Source: Macrocybe gigantea
Lineage: Eukaryota; Basidiomycota; Agaricomycetes; Agaricales; Callistosporiaceae
DNA length: 64,000 bases
Assembly (NCBI GenBank): GCA_011319805.1
Contig: SJRY01000334.1
Location: 1 to 64,000 of the forward strand
Direction of reading: 5' to 3'
Shown here: positions 9,498 to 20,991 of the stretch, one piece after another
Layout of the letters: each line of letters starts with the position of its first letter
Position numbering within the stretch: the first letter of the stretch is position 1
The notes under the pieces: generated by a model
The model's database searches: none
Seen by the model: only the letters and a program-made list of their open reading frames with translations
Told to the model about the DNA's origin: nothing
Made by a program: the position numbers and the translations under genes

Positions 9498-12400
9498 CAA
9501 TCAGGCTCAAGCTGGCACTCAACGAGTGCCTGTTCAAGCAATGCACGATAAGCCTTGACAGAGTCCTCGTCCTTGCCAAGAAGCTTATGGATCTCAAGGT
9601 GGCTGCTGAACTGGTCAACGAGCCGCCTGCCCAGATTATTCACATCTGCAAAATAGTCCGTGGATAGAAAGTTAGGTGGTTTAAGGTCTACCAAGTCCTT
9701 GAGAGGGGACTTGAGTGTACTACGCTGCCTGTCTGAGAGAGAGGTCAAGTTCTTTGACCTCAAAGGATCCCCCCTGCCTGTGGCGGGGTGGTAAGAGACC
9801 TGAGGGCATGCCTCAGGTTGGAATTAGCAAGATGGGCAGAGGACCCAACTTTCAAATGCTTGATGAACCCGGCAATTGGCTCAACACAGGCCATTGTTTC
9901 AGCTGCACCCTCTGGAGTGGTGCGGAACTGATCATTGATCCAAATGCAAGCCTTACGCTGCATCTGGCATAACTGCTTCAGCAGTGCAATGTTGCGCATA
10001 CTGTTGAAGTTCCATAGCAAATAGCCATATGTTGTAATAGGATGCGTGCATAACAGGTAGAGAATGTGCTTCTGTTGAGGGGATAAACCTTGCACAGAAT
10101 TGCCCAACATCTGGAAAGCCCTGGCAGTAGTCAGTGCTTTCATTGCATAGAAACGGACGTGCTCCTTAAAAGATAGGCACGTGTCCAAGAAGAATCCAAG
10201 GTATCGCCAAACATCCTTGGGCTGTAAGGGAGTGTTGCCCATGAAGGGGCAAAACCCAAGTCAACAGAAGGACAGAGATCCTTACTATTGCATGAGAAGT
10301 GCTGCAGTTCAGTTTTATTGTGTTCGACAACAAGACCGAAGTCTATAAAGAGGTTGTGCACAGATGCATATGCCCTCTGAAGCTTCAGAACATTGTCCGG
10401 AATGGATTTGGACTGAGCGATAATTAGCCCATTGTCTACAAATGACATGATGGTTGGCATATTGTCAACCCTCTGGTATATTTTCAGTACTGGCACCAAG
10501 TACAAGGCTGACAGTACCGGGGATAGAGCAGAGCCCTGGCCAACACCAATATCGGCATCAAACTCTGGTGAGACGGCACTATGCCATGCATACGAAGTTT
10601 TATGCCTGATGAGGTAAGACTCGAAGAACTTAGACACTTGACGTGCAAAGCCCCCATGTTGAAGTATCCTCACCAACATCCAATAGTTGAGAGAGGGAAA
10701 ATATTGAGTGACATCGAAAGCAATGACACTCATCTTGAGACCCTTTAGCCAGCCTTGCCCGATAATGTGGGTTAGAAAAACACCAGCATCCTCCGTAGAG
10801 TTCTGCCAAATGCCACCAAACTGCTTCGGATCAAAGACAGCATATTTGGTCGCTTCGTATTGCATACGCCGCACCAGCATTTTTTCGACGAGTTTGCCCA
10901 GGGTATTCAAAAGCACAATCAGACGAAAGGCTTTTGAGGTATCATATGCAGATTTGCTGGGTTTCAGAATGATCACCGACAGGCTCTGCTTGAAGTAGGA
11001 GGGCCAGTGGCCCAGTTCCAAACATGCATTAGCAATGTTCAAGATAAAATCAGCCAGGTGAGGGAATTTCACCAGCTGCTTAACATGGCCCCAGGACAGA
11101 TGGTCTGGTCCTGGAGCAGAGGTATTGCTACAAGGCTCCAAGGACTCTCAGAGTTCTGCAGCAGAGAACGGGACCCAGTCCCGAATTGGATGAGGCTCAA
11201 GCTCATCGAGCTTATCCAGATTGACTGGCCTGTCAGATGTAGCATTGTAGGATTTATCGAGCGCATTCCAAAGTGACTCAATGGAGTTGCAAGGTTGCCC
11301 CCGAAAGGAGATGGCCTCATAGGCTGGAAGCGGCTTTTGCTTCGTCCATGCAGCTAGATCCCATGGACATCACGATTTTTCCACCACTTCCTTGATTCGC
11401 TGATCAAAGAAGGTGCGCTTGGCATCTTTAATAGCTTAGCACCAGATGCGATGGTCCTCTTCAGACCGGGTCTGTCTGAAGGTGTCCAAAGTTTTGGAGC
11501 AGTGCTGATTCCACCAGCCTTTACTCCATTTCGATAGCTTGCACTCCTTAGAGTGGAGATCCCAAGCATGGTCAACTGATCTGGATAGAGTCTGGAGGAT
11601 GCTCTCTAAATCATCTGATGACTTGATTGGTACCAAGTCCATACCGAGCAAATCGCCAGCAATGTCGGAGATAAACTCAGACACACTGTCTTTTGAAAGG
11701 GTCCAGCATGGATTGGAGAGGTCTAGCAGCAGTATATCTAGGGAGAGTGCCAGCGGACAATGGTCGGAAGTCAGTCTCATATCGTGGTGAACAAGTGGTG
11801 CCACCCCCACCACGTCAACAGGGGTGAACATCAAATCGATAACTGAGGGCCGAAGCTCCACATTATATGAGATGAAGGTTGGGCCATGATTAGATGGCTC
11901 TGCCCAATCGAGGCCAAGATTGAGCGCTGCATTACACAGCATCTCTCCTTGTATGCGCTGCAAAGTATGGACTCCATCCCAGAGTTCATAGTGACAATTG
12001 AAGTCCCCTCCTAGATAAGATAAGTTGGGGAAGTCAGGTCTTTCAGCACAATCATGCAGTAGATGAATAGCGCTTCTGTCTACATCAGAGTAGGCATTTG
12101 CAAGGAACAGAGGCTCTCCAGGAGTGGAGAATCTGATGATCATCAGATCATGACTATCAACAAGGTCACATCGAAGGGAGGGATGCAACCGACATAATTG
12201 GTTGTGGACATATGCCATCACATGAGGCGGATCCTCATATGATGAGTGGCGAACAATGCAGGTCCAGTCGGGGTGACTGGGACCTCCAATTACAGGCTCA
12301 CCATCAGTACTGTGTGCTGATGGGGCTTGTCTTAGAAGGTTCCAAGCAGGCTCTTGGAAGAACAAAATATCATAGCCCTCTCCAAGAGTGGAGAGGAGGA

Positions 12401-12521
12401 CGTCCATATGTACATATTTCCTATTTATGTTTTGAGAGAAAATATGAAACGAAGAAATCAAAGAGCGTCCACCTGACCCAGGGACACCAGCCGGGGCTGA
12501 TCCACTGGAGGTGTCGCTCAT
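9498..12521 (-). pseudogene. LINE K ORF2: endonuclease and reverse transcriptase
   Basis: ORF2 starts at ATG 12521 (MSDTSSGSAPAGVPGSG) overlapping the ORF1 stop. The apurinic-like endonuclease occupies about 12450-11700 (FFQEPAW, GGDFNCHYELWDG, SDHCPL). RT occupies about 11100-10250, with GVGQGSALSPVLSALYLVP and FVDNG in place of the usual FVDDG, i.e. a catalytic Asp changed to Asn. The thumb and the start of the RNase H linker continue to 9498. There are breaks at about 11436, 11140 and 10140. The protein would nick the target and copy the RNA from the nick. Confidence 0.9.
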
Positions 12522-14070
12522 GATGTGTCAGCCTCCGCATTATGCTGTGGGAAGGCATTAGAACATTTGGGACTTGACCGTATTTGATCATGTACCAGCT
12601 GTAGTGTTGTTTGATCCACTCTGGATCAAAACGGTTCTTCCAGAAGGCGCACTTCTAGTCATCAGTGGAGTGGTCTTTGCCACAGCTAAGACACTTCGGA
12701 GCATGCAGGCAGGGTTGACCTGCCGGGGTTGCCTCACGAGGAGGGTTGGCCTTGGGTCTTGCCTTGCAGCAAGACACGAGTATGCGATGATGCTCCTTTC
12801 TGTGGGACTCCCCACAGATTGGGCAGCAGAGGGACTGCTGGTTACACTTTAGAGCAGAGTGTCCCCAGCGCCAACAACATTCACAGAGAGGGACTCCTGG
12901 CAATGAGAGAGCAGCACGGAAGTGGCATCGCCAGTTCCAGACCATAACGGTGCAGTTGTCCAGAGCTTTAACATTCTGGCCAGTGGACGTATCTTTGATA
13001 TTGAACCAAACGGTTGCAGTATCAGAATTCTTAGAGTTGCGCATGATGCAAGGGACTCCAACGAGGGTGATGAGGTCCGAGAATGAAGAGTCCTGGAGAA
13101 TCTTGTATGCTTGCCGGGCAGTGATGACACTTCCATCGGCGTTGAGGTATGGTACGTCGAGCAGTTTCACATAGGAAACGCTCATAGAAATAGTGAGCTC
13201 GACAGTAGAACCAGCCGGAGCGCACCGGAGGGCAGCCTCATGCAAAATGCCGAGGTCCTTGGGCAATGCCACCTTCATCATCAAGCACGAAAATGAGGAG
13301 GCGGAGTGGTCCTGGATGGATTCGCATTGAATCCAGGATTTGCCAGCAGTCAGCCCTCAATTGAAGGCAGAGAGAAGAGTCCCAGCGGCAACAGACACAT
13401 TGTCCGCTGGGAAAGTAAAGGACACCCTGACATTATGTCGGGACAGGCCATGGGAAGTGGACTTTGCCTTCTTCTTAGGTGGTCCAGAAGGCTCCCCGGT
13501 CGCTTCCTTTTGCAAGGAGACGATCCTTTCCACGAGAGGGAGGTGGGCGTTGACAATTTCTTGCAAACGCCTCTCTAAGGGGTGCTGGAGCCCGTTAAGC
13601 ATAGAGACAGAAAACATATTGACGTTGCCTGCACTACTGACCAAAGTCGCAATGCCCTCAGCAATAGCATATTGATATCCCACCAGAATAGGGATGGAGG
13701 ATGAGCCGACCTTCAAGATTCAGGCCTTGAGGGCGGCAAGAGATTCGGCTGCGGCCTTGGCTTCACCGTGAAGGAACTGATTCCCTTCGGGGAAGATTGC
13801 GATGCTGATAGCATTGTCATTGTATACTGCCTCAGTGGACAGGATCGACGGAGAGGGGGGAGCAGAGGGTACGGTAGGCCTTCCCGCATTAGAGGGGTTG
13901 GTGTCGTTGGTATCCATGAGACCGTCACCACCTTGGAAGAGAAGGCTCGCATTCCCCGATGGAGGAGGAGGAGCGGGAGAATGGGATGGGCCAGCAGAGG
14001 GCCATCCAGGGTGCGGGTTGAGCGGTGCATGGCCGCCGCCACTGATGATGTTGAGCGGATCGTCGCTCAT
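12518..14070 (-). pseudogene. LINE K ORF1: nucleic-acid-binding protein with zinc knuckles
   Basis: The N-terminus is proline-rich (MSDDPLNIISGGGHAPLNPH), followed by a conserved block (LSTEAVYNDNAISIAIFPEG, AGYQYAIAEGIATLV). The C-terminal part has three Cys/His clusters: CECCWRWGHSALKC, CPICGESHRKEHH and CLSCGKDHSTDD. Such ORF1 proteins coat LINE RNA. Compared with copies B and H, about 80 residues are missing between AHLP and VERIVSLQ, apparently by deletion between short CACCTCCC repeats. Frameshifts occur near 13715 and 13290. The stop TGA overlaps the ORF2 start. Confidence 0.88.
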
Positions 14071-14274
14071 AGAAAAACTCTGGTAGGTCAGTTGATTTTC
14101 AGCCGATTTTCATGATATGAAAGATGAAGGTGCTCAAGAGTATATGAAACTCGGGTCTGCAACTTGATATGAGACCAGCCCAGTCAATGACGGTGTAGAG
14201 CAATAGAGACGATGACAGTGAGTTGTTTACACTTGTTTACAAATGGGCATTGCGGAAAGAGGCGTTGTGGAAGA

Positions 14275-15450
14275 CCAGTAGACTCTACTTCTGCTGAAGC
14301 ATGGGACCTAAAGTCAGACAAAGCAGCTAGCCAGCTCTACCTTATAGTGGAGCAGGAATAAAGAATTCATTTCCATGGGATCAAAGATGATCCTGTAAAG
14401 ATGTGGGCTGCTTTGGAAAAGGTCCATTTTCAAAAGAAGCCTGGCTCCAGGTTCAATGCCTATGATGATCTCTTCTCTATTAGGAAAAAGGAGGATGAAA
14501 CTCTGCAATCCCTTATGAACAGAGTTGAGGACTGTCTGGTCAAAATTCAAAATCTTCGCCCAGCAGACTTCACTCTATCCAGCCTGGATAGTGAACTTGC
14601 TTCCATGGCCTTGATCAGAGCTCTTCCTGAGGAGTACAACTCCTTTGTCTCCTCCCTTCTTCTTCATGACAAGCTTGACAAAGATACTATCAAACAAGCC
14701 TTTGTTACTGAAGAGATCCAAAGGACTAGAAGATCTGCTGATGCTGCAGAGTCTGCCTTAAAGGCCACTACTTCCTCCCATTCCTCCAATTCATCTAAAC
14801 AGAAGAACTCCAACTCCAATACATCACAGAAAAAGGACAAAACATGTGGATTCTGTGGTCTGGATCACTTCTGGAGGAATTGCCAACTTTACAAGGAGGC
14901 TCAAAAGGTGGCTAGGCAAAAGACCAAAGGGCAGGAGCAAGCCAACAAGGCTACAGAGTCTGAAGTAATCGAATTTGCTAGCAATGCAAGTGCCAAACTC
15001 TTTCATCCACTCCAACTGGATGCTGACTTTGATTGGATTGCAGACACAGAGGCCACTTCTCATATGACTCCTCATAAACACCAGGTCAGAAACTATACCC
15101 CTCTCAAGATTCCAATCAAGTTGGCAGATAGTTCTATTATTTATTCAGCTGGAGTTGGAACTGTAATTTTGAATCCAGTTATTAGAGCCCAATCTGTAGA
15201 GTTTACTAGGGTCTTGCATGTGCCAGAACTCCGAAACAATCTATTGTCCTGTCTATATCTCTCCAAACACAAAGCTTTCAGGATTGTCATTGATGATTCC
15301 TGTATAGACTTTTATTCCAAACCATTCAACAGGACACTCTTCTCTGCTCACATCACTTCCAACAACACTGCTCAGTTGGATAGTGTAACAGAGGCAATTT
15401 CGGAGTTTGCAAACCTTGCTAGCATACTTCCCTTGGACCTTAGCTTATAG
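14275..15450 (+). pseudogene. Copia unit 1: Gag and protease (5'-truncated)
   Basis: This unit lacks the first ~45 Gag codons because the sequence changes from LINE K to Copia at 14275. A private TAA replaces a CAA codon at about 14359 (AGGAATAAAGAATTC). The rest matches unit 2: a UBN2-type Gag, a variant knuckle CGFCGLDHFWRNC (CX2CX3HX4C) and a protease region whose usual DTGA motif reads DTEA (WIADTEATSHMT). It ends at TAG 15448-15450, just before the HRRLAHFS integrase zinc motif. Confidence 0.9.
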
Positions 15451-16695
15451 CATAGGAGATTGGCTCATTTCAGTTATGACACTGTCAAACTAATGGCCAA
15501 GGATAACTTGGTAACTGGATTGGATCTCAAAACCTCGGACAAGCCAGATCCCATCTGTGAACCATGTTTTGCAGGCAAAATATCTTCAAACCCATTCCCT
15601 TCCTCAGACAGTCATGCTTCTCAACCTCTAGAACTTGTCCATTCTGATCTTTATGGCCCTCTTCCTGTTAAATCCCACTCTGGATTCAAGTATTGGGTTA
15701 CTTTCATTAATGATTGTATCAGATTCAGAGTGGTGATACCTCTTAAACAGAAGAGTGATGCATTTGATGCCTTTAGACAGTTTAAGGCCTATGCTGAAAA
15801 CCAACTTGGCTTAAAGATCAAAGCTTTACAGGATGACAAGGGTGGAGAGTACATGTCCAATGCCTTTATCAAATTCACCAATGACTGTGGCATTATCCGG
15901 AGACATACTGTCAGGAGTAGGCCTCAACAGAATGGAGTTGCAGAAAGAGCTAATCGGACTATGACAGAAGAGTTAACTGCTATGCTGTCTGAATCCAAGC
16001 TGCCTGCTTCATTCTGGGGAGATGGTCTTGCTTCTATGGTGCATATTTGGAACAGAGTACCTACTTCTGCTCTGTCTGGGACCACACCTTATCAGGCTTG
16101 GTTTGGGAAGAAACCAGATATCAGTCACCTCAGAATCTGGGGATGCACTGCATATGTCTTTGTGCAAAAGGATCAAAGGAAGAAACTGCAATCACACTAC
16201 CAGAAATGCGTCTTTATTGGCTATCCTGATGGTTACAAGGGTTGGAAGTTTTACAATCCTACCACCAAAAAGACTATTATCTCGGAGAGGGCTGAATTTG
16301 ATGAGAGATACTTCCCTGGTACCTCTCAGAAATATTACAGCACTCTACCTTCTCTTATCCTTCCTCTTGACCCACCTGCCTTGCAACCAGTTTCCCAAGA
16401 CTCAGCTGTGCTGGAGTTAGGGGGAGGCTTTGATGCACCAAACCCTATTATGCAAGCAGCTCCCTCTGCTCCTGACCCAGAGCCTACCCCTCCACAGAGT
16501 CCAAATCTTCATCCTAGAACGCCTCCTGCTATTCACCAGGATGATAATCTGCCCCACACACCCCCTGTTAGACACAGAGTCCCAACTCCACTACCTCTTC
16601 CCAAAACTCTGCCCATTGCTATCAGGAAACCAGTCAGAAATGTCAAACCACCTGGTAACTGGTGGGTCATCAGACCTGCTCCCCCACCAGTTTGA
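15451..16695 (+). pseudogene. Copia unit 1: integrase segment
   Basis: The segment between the TAG (15448) and the TGA (16693) holds the integrase. It has an HHCC-type zinc motif (HRRLAHFS and CEPCFAGK) and catalytic acidic residues in HSDLYGPLP, LQDDKGGEY and GVAERANRTM. Then comes the GYPDGYKGWKFYNP region typical of Copia integrases and a proline-rich linker. It joins element DNA to the host target. The frame continues through both stops into RT, so a single Gag-Pol frame was ancestral. Confidence 0.9.
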
Positions 16696-18381
16696 GATGA
16701 TTCTGATTCAGAAGACTCAATTTATGAGGATCCTCATCCTAATCCTGATGAAGAGGCTGGTTTTGTGGATGTCCAATTTGCTGGTCTAGCTGAAGGTGCA
16801 AATCCGAGCACTTATAAGCAAGCTATGCAATGTCCGGATGCTCACAAGTGGCAGGAAGCATATAATGAAGAGATTATGTCACTTATGGGATATGGGACAT
16901 GGGAGATTGTGGACTTGCCTCCAGGAAAGAAGGCTATTGGTTGTGGATGGGTTTTCATGGTTAAACGCAATGCAGATGGCTCGATTGAGCACTACAAAGC
17001 TCGATGTGTTGCTAAAGGTTTTAGTCAGAGACCTGGCATTGACTATACTGAAGTCTTTGCCCCCACATTTTGCCCTGCTGCTTTGAGACTTATCCTAGCC
17101 ATGGCTGGTATTGAGGACATGGAACTTTGTTCTGTGGATGTTACCTCTGCCTTTCTTAATGGTGATTTGGAGGAGGAAATTTATATGGTTCAACCAGAGG
17201 GGTTTCACCAAGGTGGTCCAAACCAAGTCTGCAAACTCTACAAATTGCTTTATGATCTTAAACAGTCTGCCAGACAGTGGAACAAGAAGCTACACTCTGT
17301 CTTATTATCTATGGGATTCAAACGACTCGAATCTGACTGCTCTATCTACCTCTATGTCAAGGGGGAGGTAAAGGTCATTGTTCCCATTTACATTGATGAT
17401 ATCACACTGGCTTCAAAGAACACTGCTGCCATTGACAAAGTGGTTGCAGAGCTGTCTAGACAGTTCAAGATCAGAGACTTGGGACCAAGCACTTTCTTAT
17501 TGGGTGTGGAGATTATTAGGGACAGGCAGAAGCGGACCATTGCACTTTTCCAGAAGCAGTACATCTTAAACACATTGGAGCGCTATGGGATGGTGGATTG
17601 CAAGCCTGTCAAGACACCTATGATGACAGGTCTTAACCTTTCCAAGGCAATAGCACCTCAAACTCCAGAGGAAGCAGACTTTATGCAGAACATTCCATAC
17701 CTCAGTGCTGTTGGATCACTCCAGTACTTAGCTACCATGACTAGACTGGACATAGCAGCTGCTGTATCATGTCTGGGATGCTTCAACTCGAATCCTGGTC
17801 CACAGCATTGGAATGCAGTCAAGCATCTGCTGAGATATTGCAAAGGGACTTTAGACCTCAAGTTGACATACTCTGGAGATCTTGGTCCAGAGATGTTTAC
17901 ATCATTCTGTGATGCTTCACATGGTGATTGCCCAGACTCTGGACGCTGTACTGGTGGATATGTAACAATCCTTGGAGGTGGAGCTATTGGATGGTCATCC
18001 AAACTGCAGCCATTTGTCACGCTTTCTACTACTGAAGTGGAGTACATTGCTGCAGTTGAAGCTGGGAAGGAGATCTTATGGATGCGCAACATTATGCAGG
18101 AGATGGGATACCCTGTGTTGCAACCATCACCACTGAAGATTGACAATCAGTCTGCACTGAGTGTCACGAAGAATCTAGAGCATCATGGGCACATGAAACA
18201 GCTGGATTTGCGATACTTCTGGCTTAGGGATACAGTGGAGCAGAAGAGGATATGGCCTGAGTTTATCCCAAGAACTGAACAAGTTGCAAACTTGTTAACC
18301 AAACCACTTACTGTACCAAAGGTTGAATTCTGTAGACAAAGAATGGTTAGAAGTGCCCCTTCTGTCCGGACTTGTGCATAG
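16696..18381 (+). pseudogene. Copia unit 1: reverse transcriptase and RNase H
   Basis: After TGA 16693 the frame is open to TAG 18379. RT motifs are KARCVAKGFSQRPGIDYTE, SVDVTSAFLNGDLEEEIYM and YIDDITLAS (YIDD in place of YVDD). RNase H is FCDASHGDCP, STTEVEYIAAVEA, IDNQSALS and LDLRYFWLRD, ending VANLLTKPL. The last codons run into the 3' LTR (from 18347). Order IN-RT-RNase H identifies Ty1/Copia. The enzyme motifs look intact, so this segment could still be enzymatically sound if expressed. Confidence 0.93.
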
Positions 18382-18485
18382 GACAGGACACAGGCTGTGC
18401 ACAGCAATGCGCAGCCTGTGGCTACATCCACAGCAATGTACAGTATATAGCTGTGTTTACAGCAATGCACAGCTTACACATACCT
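18347..18485 (+). mobile_element. Truncated 3' LTR of Copia unit 1
   Basis: It starts TGGTTAGAAGTGCCCC, aligning with the complete LTR start TGTTAGAAATGCCCC at 18705, and overlaps the end of pol. It contains imperfect repeats of the form CAGCAATGCRCAG...GCTGTG. It stops at about 18485, where LINE 5' UTR sequence begins. Confidence 0.75.
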
Positions 18486-18704
18486 ACACCTCTTTCCGCA
18501 ATGCTGATTTATAAACATCTCTTGCACATCGCACTATCTGTTCTACAGTGACAACACTTGGACTGATCCTGTATCAAGTTGCAGACCTGGATTCTACATA
18601 ATCTTGAGCACCTCTTTTTATCATATTGCAAAAATTGGCTGAAAATTGGCTGAGTAACATTAGAGTCTTTCAATGAGCAATGATCTGCTCAATCTTGTTG
18701 GTGG
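18486..18704 (+). mobile_element. LINE 5' fragment between Copia LTRs (copy 1)
   Basis: CTCTTTCCGCAATGCTGATT and the following ~190 bp match the LINE 5' UTR, including the TTGCA...ATCTTGAGCACCTC and TTGGCTGAAAATTGGCTGA stretches. They are followed by the ORF1 start ATG at 18673 (MSNDLLNLVGG). The fragment is cut at 18704 by a complete Copia LTR. An identical fragment recurs at 24027-24245, which shows it was part of the unit when the unit was duplicated. Confidence 0.82.
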
Positions 18705-19051
18705 TGTTAGAAATGCCCCTCCTGTCCAAACTTGTGCATAGAACAGAACCCAGGCTATGCACCTAACAATGCACACAGCCTATGGCTGTGTGCGCAGCAA
18801 TGCACAGTACAAGCTGTGCATGCAGTAATATGCAGTATATGGCTGTGCCCGCAGCAATGTGCAGCCTATAGCTGTGCACACAACATCCTGTGAGTATATA
18901 TAGGTAGCATAGAATGCCTTGAAGTCCTTAGTATTCTCACTCAGGACTTCTAGGCAAGTACTTGTCCATACTCAATTATATATAGTATTCTCACTCAGAA
19001 CTTCTAGGTTCTAAGGCTTGTTCAGAGCAGTCCCTGTGCTTAGTTTTAACA
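18705..19051 (+). mobile_element. Copia LTR, 5' LTR of unit 2
   Basis: The LTR is 347 bp and begins TGTTAGAAATGCCCC and ends TTTTAACA, with TGTTA/TAACA inverted ends. The first half (about 18770-18890) is a run of imperfect ~25-bp repeats around GCAGCAATGYRCAG and GCTGTG. A TATA box GTATATATAGG lies at about 18893-18903. No 5-bp duplication is apparent, since the left flank is LINE and the right flank a SINE2-like fragment. Confidence 0.72.
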
Positions 19052-19270
19052 CAGCCTTGCTATGGCCCAGCAGTATCTGGGTTGCCACTCATTTATGAAT
19101 CATTCATAATCATTTACGAATCATTTGTAATCATTTACGAATCATTTGTAATCATTTACGAATCATTTGTAATCATTTACGAATCATTCGTAATCATTTA
19201 CGAATCATTCGTAATCATTTACGAATCATTCATAATCATTTACGAATTATTCATAAATAATTATGAATGA
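19052..19270 (+). repeat. SINE2-like fragment and 21-bp minisatellite in Copia leader
   Basis: CAGCCTTGCTATGGCCCAGC (19052 on) matches the SINE2 body at 8792-8811 for about 29 bp. Then from about 19098 come seven copies of a 21-bp unit AATCATTYRTAATCATTTACG, followed by a diverged AT-rich inverted stretch. The spurious + frame YESFVIIYESFVII across it is a by-product of 21 being a multiple of three. Unit 3 has one copy fewer. Confidence 0.8.
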
Positions 19271-19683
19271 TTCATATATAAATGATCTATAATCATTATG
19301 GGCCCTGGTCTAAGTTTAGTAGATAGGAGCACCAACTGTTGGGACTGGTCTTCATTTGAAGCAGTCTTTACTCCACCAGTAGAAAACCAGGTAGTCATTC
19401 CTGTGACTCTGGGGTTAGGCCTTTGTGCTGACAACTGGGTGCTCAGTAGATAGTCCTTTTACTTTACTTAAGTAGACCAAGGGCACTTTCAGTAGCTAGA
19501 CCTTTCTTGACACACACTCTCCTGAGGGCAAGGCCAGTAGCACAGTCTCTCTCTCTCTCTGTTGTGGAACCCTGCCCAAGCAAGAGGATTGTGGTTGTAT
19601 TCCCAACCTCCCATCATTCCATTCCATTCCATCTCCTTGCCTCTATCCCTTTGCCATCTCCCTGCCTCTAGCATCTTACCATC
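19271..19683 (+). promoter_or_regulatory. Copia unit 2 leader upstream of gag
   Basis: This ~410-bp stretch contains no gene. It has a pyrimidine-rich (CT)n tract at 19546-19560 and a CT-rich segment just before the gag ATG at 19684. A candidate primer-binding site TGGAACCCTGCCC lies at 19565, since it starts TGG as a tRNA 3'-end complement would, but its distance from the LTR end makes this doubtful. Confidence 0.35.
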
Positions 19684-20991
19684 ATGTCTTCCTCTACCTC
19701 CATGCCTTCATTCACCAAACTCAACTCCACCAACTACCCTACTTGGTCTGGAGAAATGGAGGCTTGGCTCAGAGCCTGTGGCCTTTGGAGGATTGTCTCT
19801 GGTTCAAATCCAAGACCAGTAGACTCCACTTCTGCTGAAGCATGGGACCTAAAGTCAGACAAAGCAGCTGGCCAGCTCTACCTTATAGTGGAGCAGGAAC
19901 AAAGAATTCATTTCCATGGGATCAAAGATGATCCTGTAAAGATGTGGGCTGCTTTGGAAAAGGTCCATCTTCAAAAGAAGCCTGGCTCCAGGTTCAATGC
20001 CTATGATGATCTCTTCTCTATTAGGAAAAAGGAGGATGAAACTCTGCAATCCCTTATGAACAGAGTTGAGGACTGTCTGGTCAAAATTCAAAATCTTCGC
20101 CCAGCAGACTTCACTCTATCCAGCCTGGATAGTGAACTTGCTTCCATGGCCTTGATCAGAGCTCTTCCTGAGGAGTACAACTCCTTTGTCTCCTCCCTTC
20201 TTCTTCATGACAAGCTTGACAAAGATACTATCAAACAAGCCTTTGTTACTGAAGAGATCCAAAGGACTAGAAGATCTGCTGATGCTGCAGAGTCTGCCTT
20301 AAAGGCCACTACTTCCTCCCATTCCTCCAATTCATCTAAACAGAAGAACTCCAACTCCAATACATCACAGAAAAAGGACAAAACATGTGGATTCTGTGGT
20401 CTGGATCACTTCTGGAGGAATTGCCAACTTTACAAGGAGGCTCAAAAGGTGGCTAGGCAAAAGACCAAAGGGCAGGAGCAAGCCAACAAGGCTACAGAGT
20501 CTGAAGTAATCGAATTTGCTAGCAATGCAAGTGCCAAACTCTTTCATCCACTCCAACTGGATGCTGACTTTGATTGGATTGCAGACACAGAGGCCACTTC
20601 TCATATGACTCCTCATAAACACCAGGTCAGAAACTATACCCCTCTCAAGATTCCAATCAAGTTGGCAGATAGTTCTATTATTTATTCAGCTGGAGTTGGA
20701 ACTGTAATTTTGAATCCAGTTATTAGAGCCCAATCTGTAGAGTTTACTAGGGTCTTGCATGTGCCAGAACTCCGAAACAATCTATTGTCCTGTCTATATC
20801 TCTCCAAACACAAAGCTTTCAGGATTGTCATTGATGATTCCTGTATAGACTTTTATTCCAAACCATTCAACAGGACACTCTTCTCTGCTCACATCACTTC
20901 CAACAACACTGCTCAGTTGGATAGTGTAACAGAGGCAATTTCGGAGTTTGCAAACCTTGCTAGCATACTTCCCTTGGACCTTAGCTTATAG
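19684..20991 (+). pseudogene. Copia unit 2: Gag and protease
   Basis: The frame is complete from ATG 19684 (MSSSTSMPSFTKLNSTNYPT) through the UBN2-type Gag core (QRIHFHGIKDDPVKMWAALE, FVSSLLLHDKLDKDTIKQAF) and the knuckle CGFCGLDHFWRNC to the protease. The protease motif reads DTEATSHMT instead of DTGATSHMT, which should abolish the catalytic flap-side glycine. It ends at TAG 20989, where other Copia proteins have Trp (S-L-W-H-R-R-L). Unit 3 encodes the same 435 residues. Confidence 0.93.

Larger units (their letters stand above)
9498..14273 (-). mobile_element. LINE K (-), 5' end to SINE2 insertion
   Basis: The 5' UTR starts at 14273 with the conserved CTCTTTCCGCAATGCCC...ACAAGTGTAAACAAC leader shared by all LINE copies in the window, followed by ORF1 (14070-12518) and ORF2 (12521 onward). 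The element is interrupted at 9498 by SINE2 and resumes at 7680. Its 5' end abuts an internal position of the first Copia unit (14275), so that Copia unit has lost its 5' part here. Frameshifts and stops affect both ORFs. Confidence 0.9.

Noticed and set aside
19098..19260. CRISPR-like array
   Set aside because: Units are contiguous without unique spacers, in a eukaryotic retrotransposon leader.
19082..19270. 62-residue repeat protein YESFVIIYESF
   Set aside because: It is a by-product of a 21-bp minisatellite, a multiple of three, in the Copia leader, with no codon constraint.
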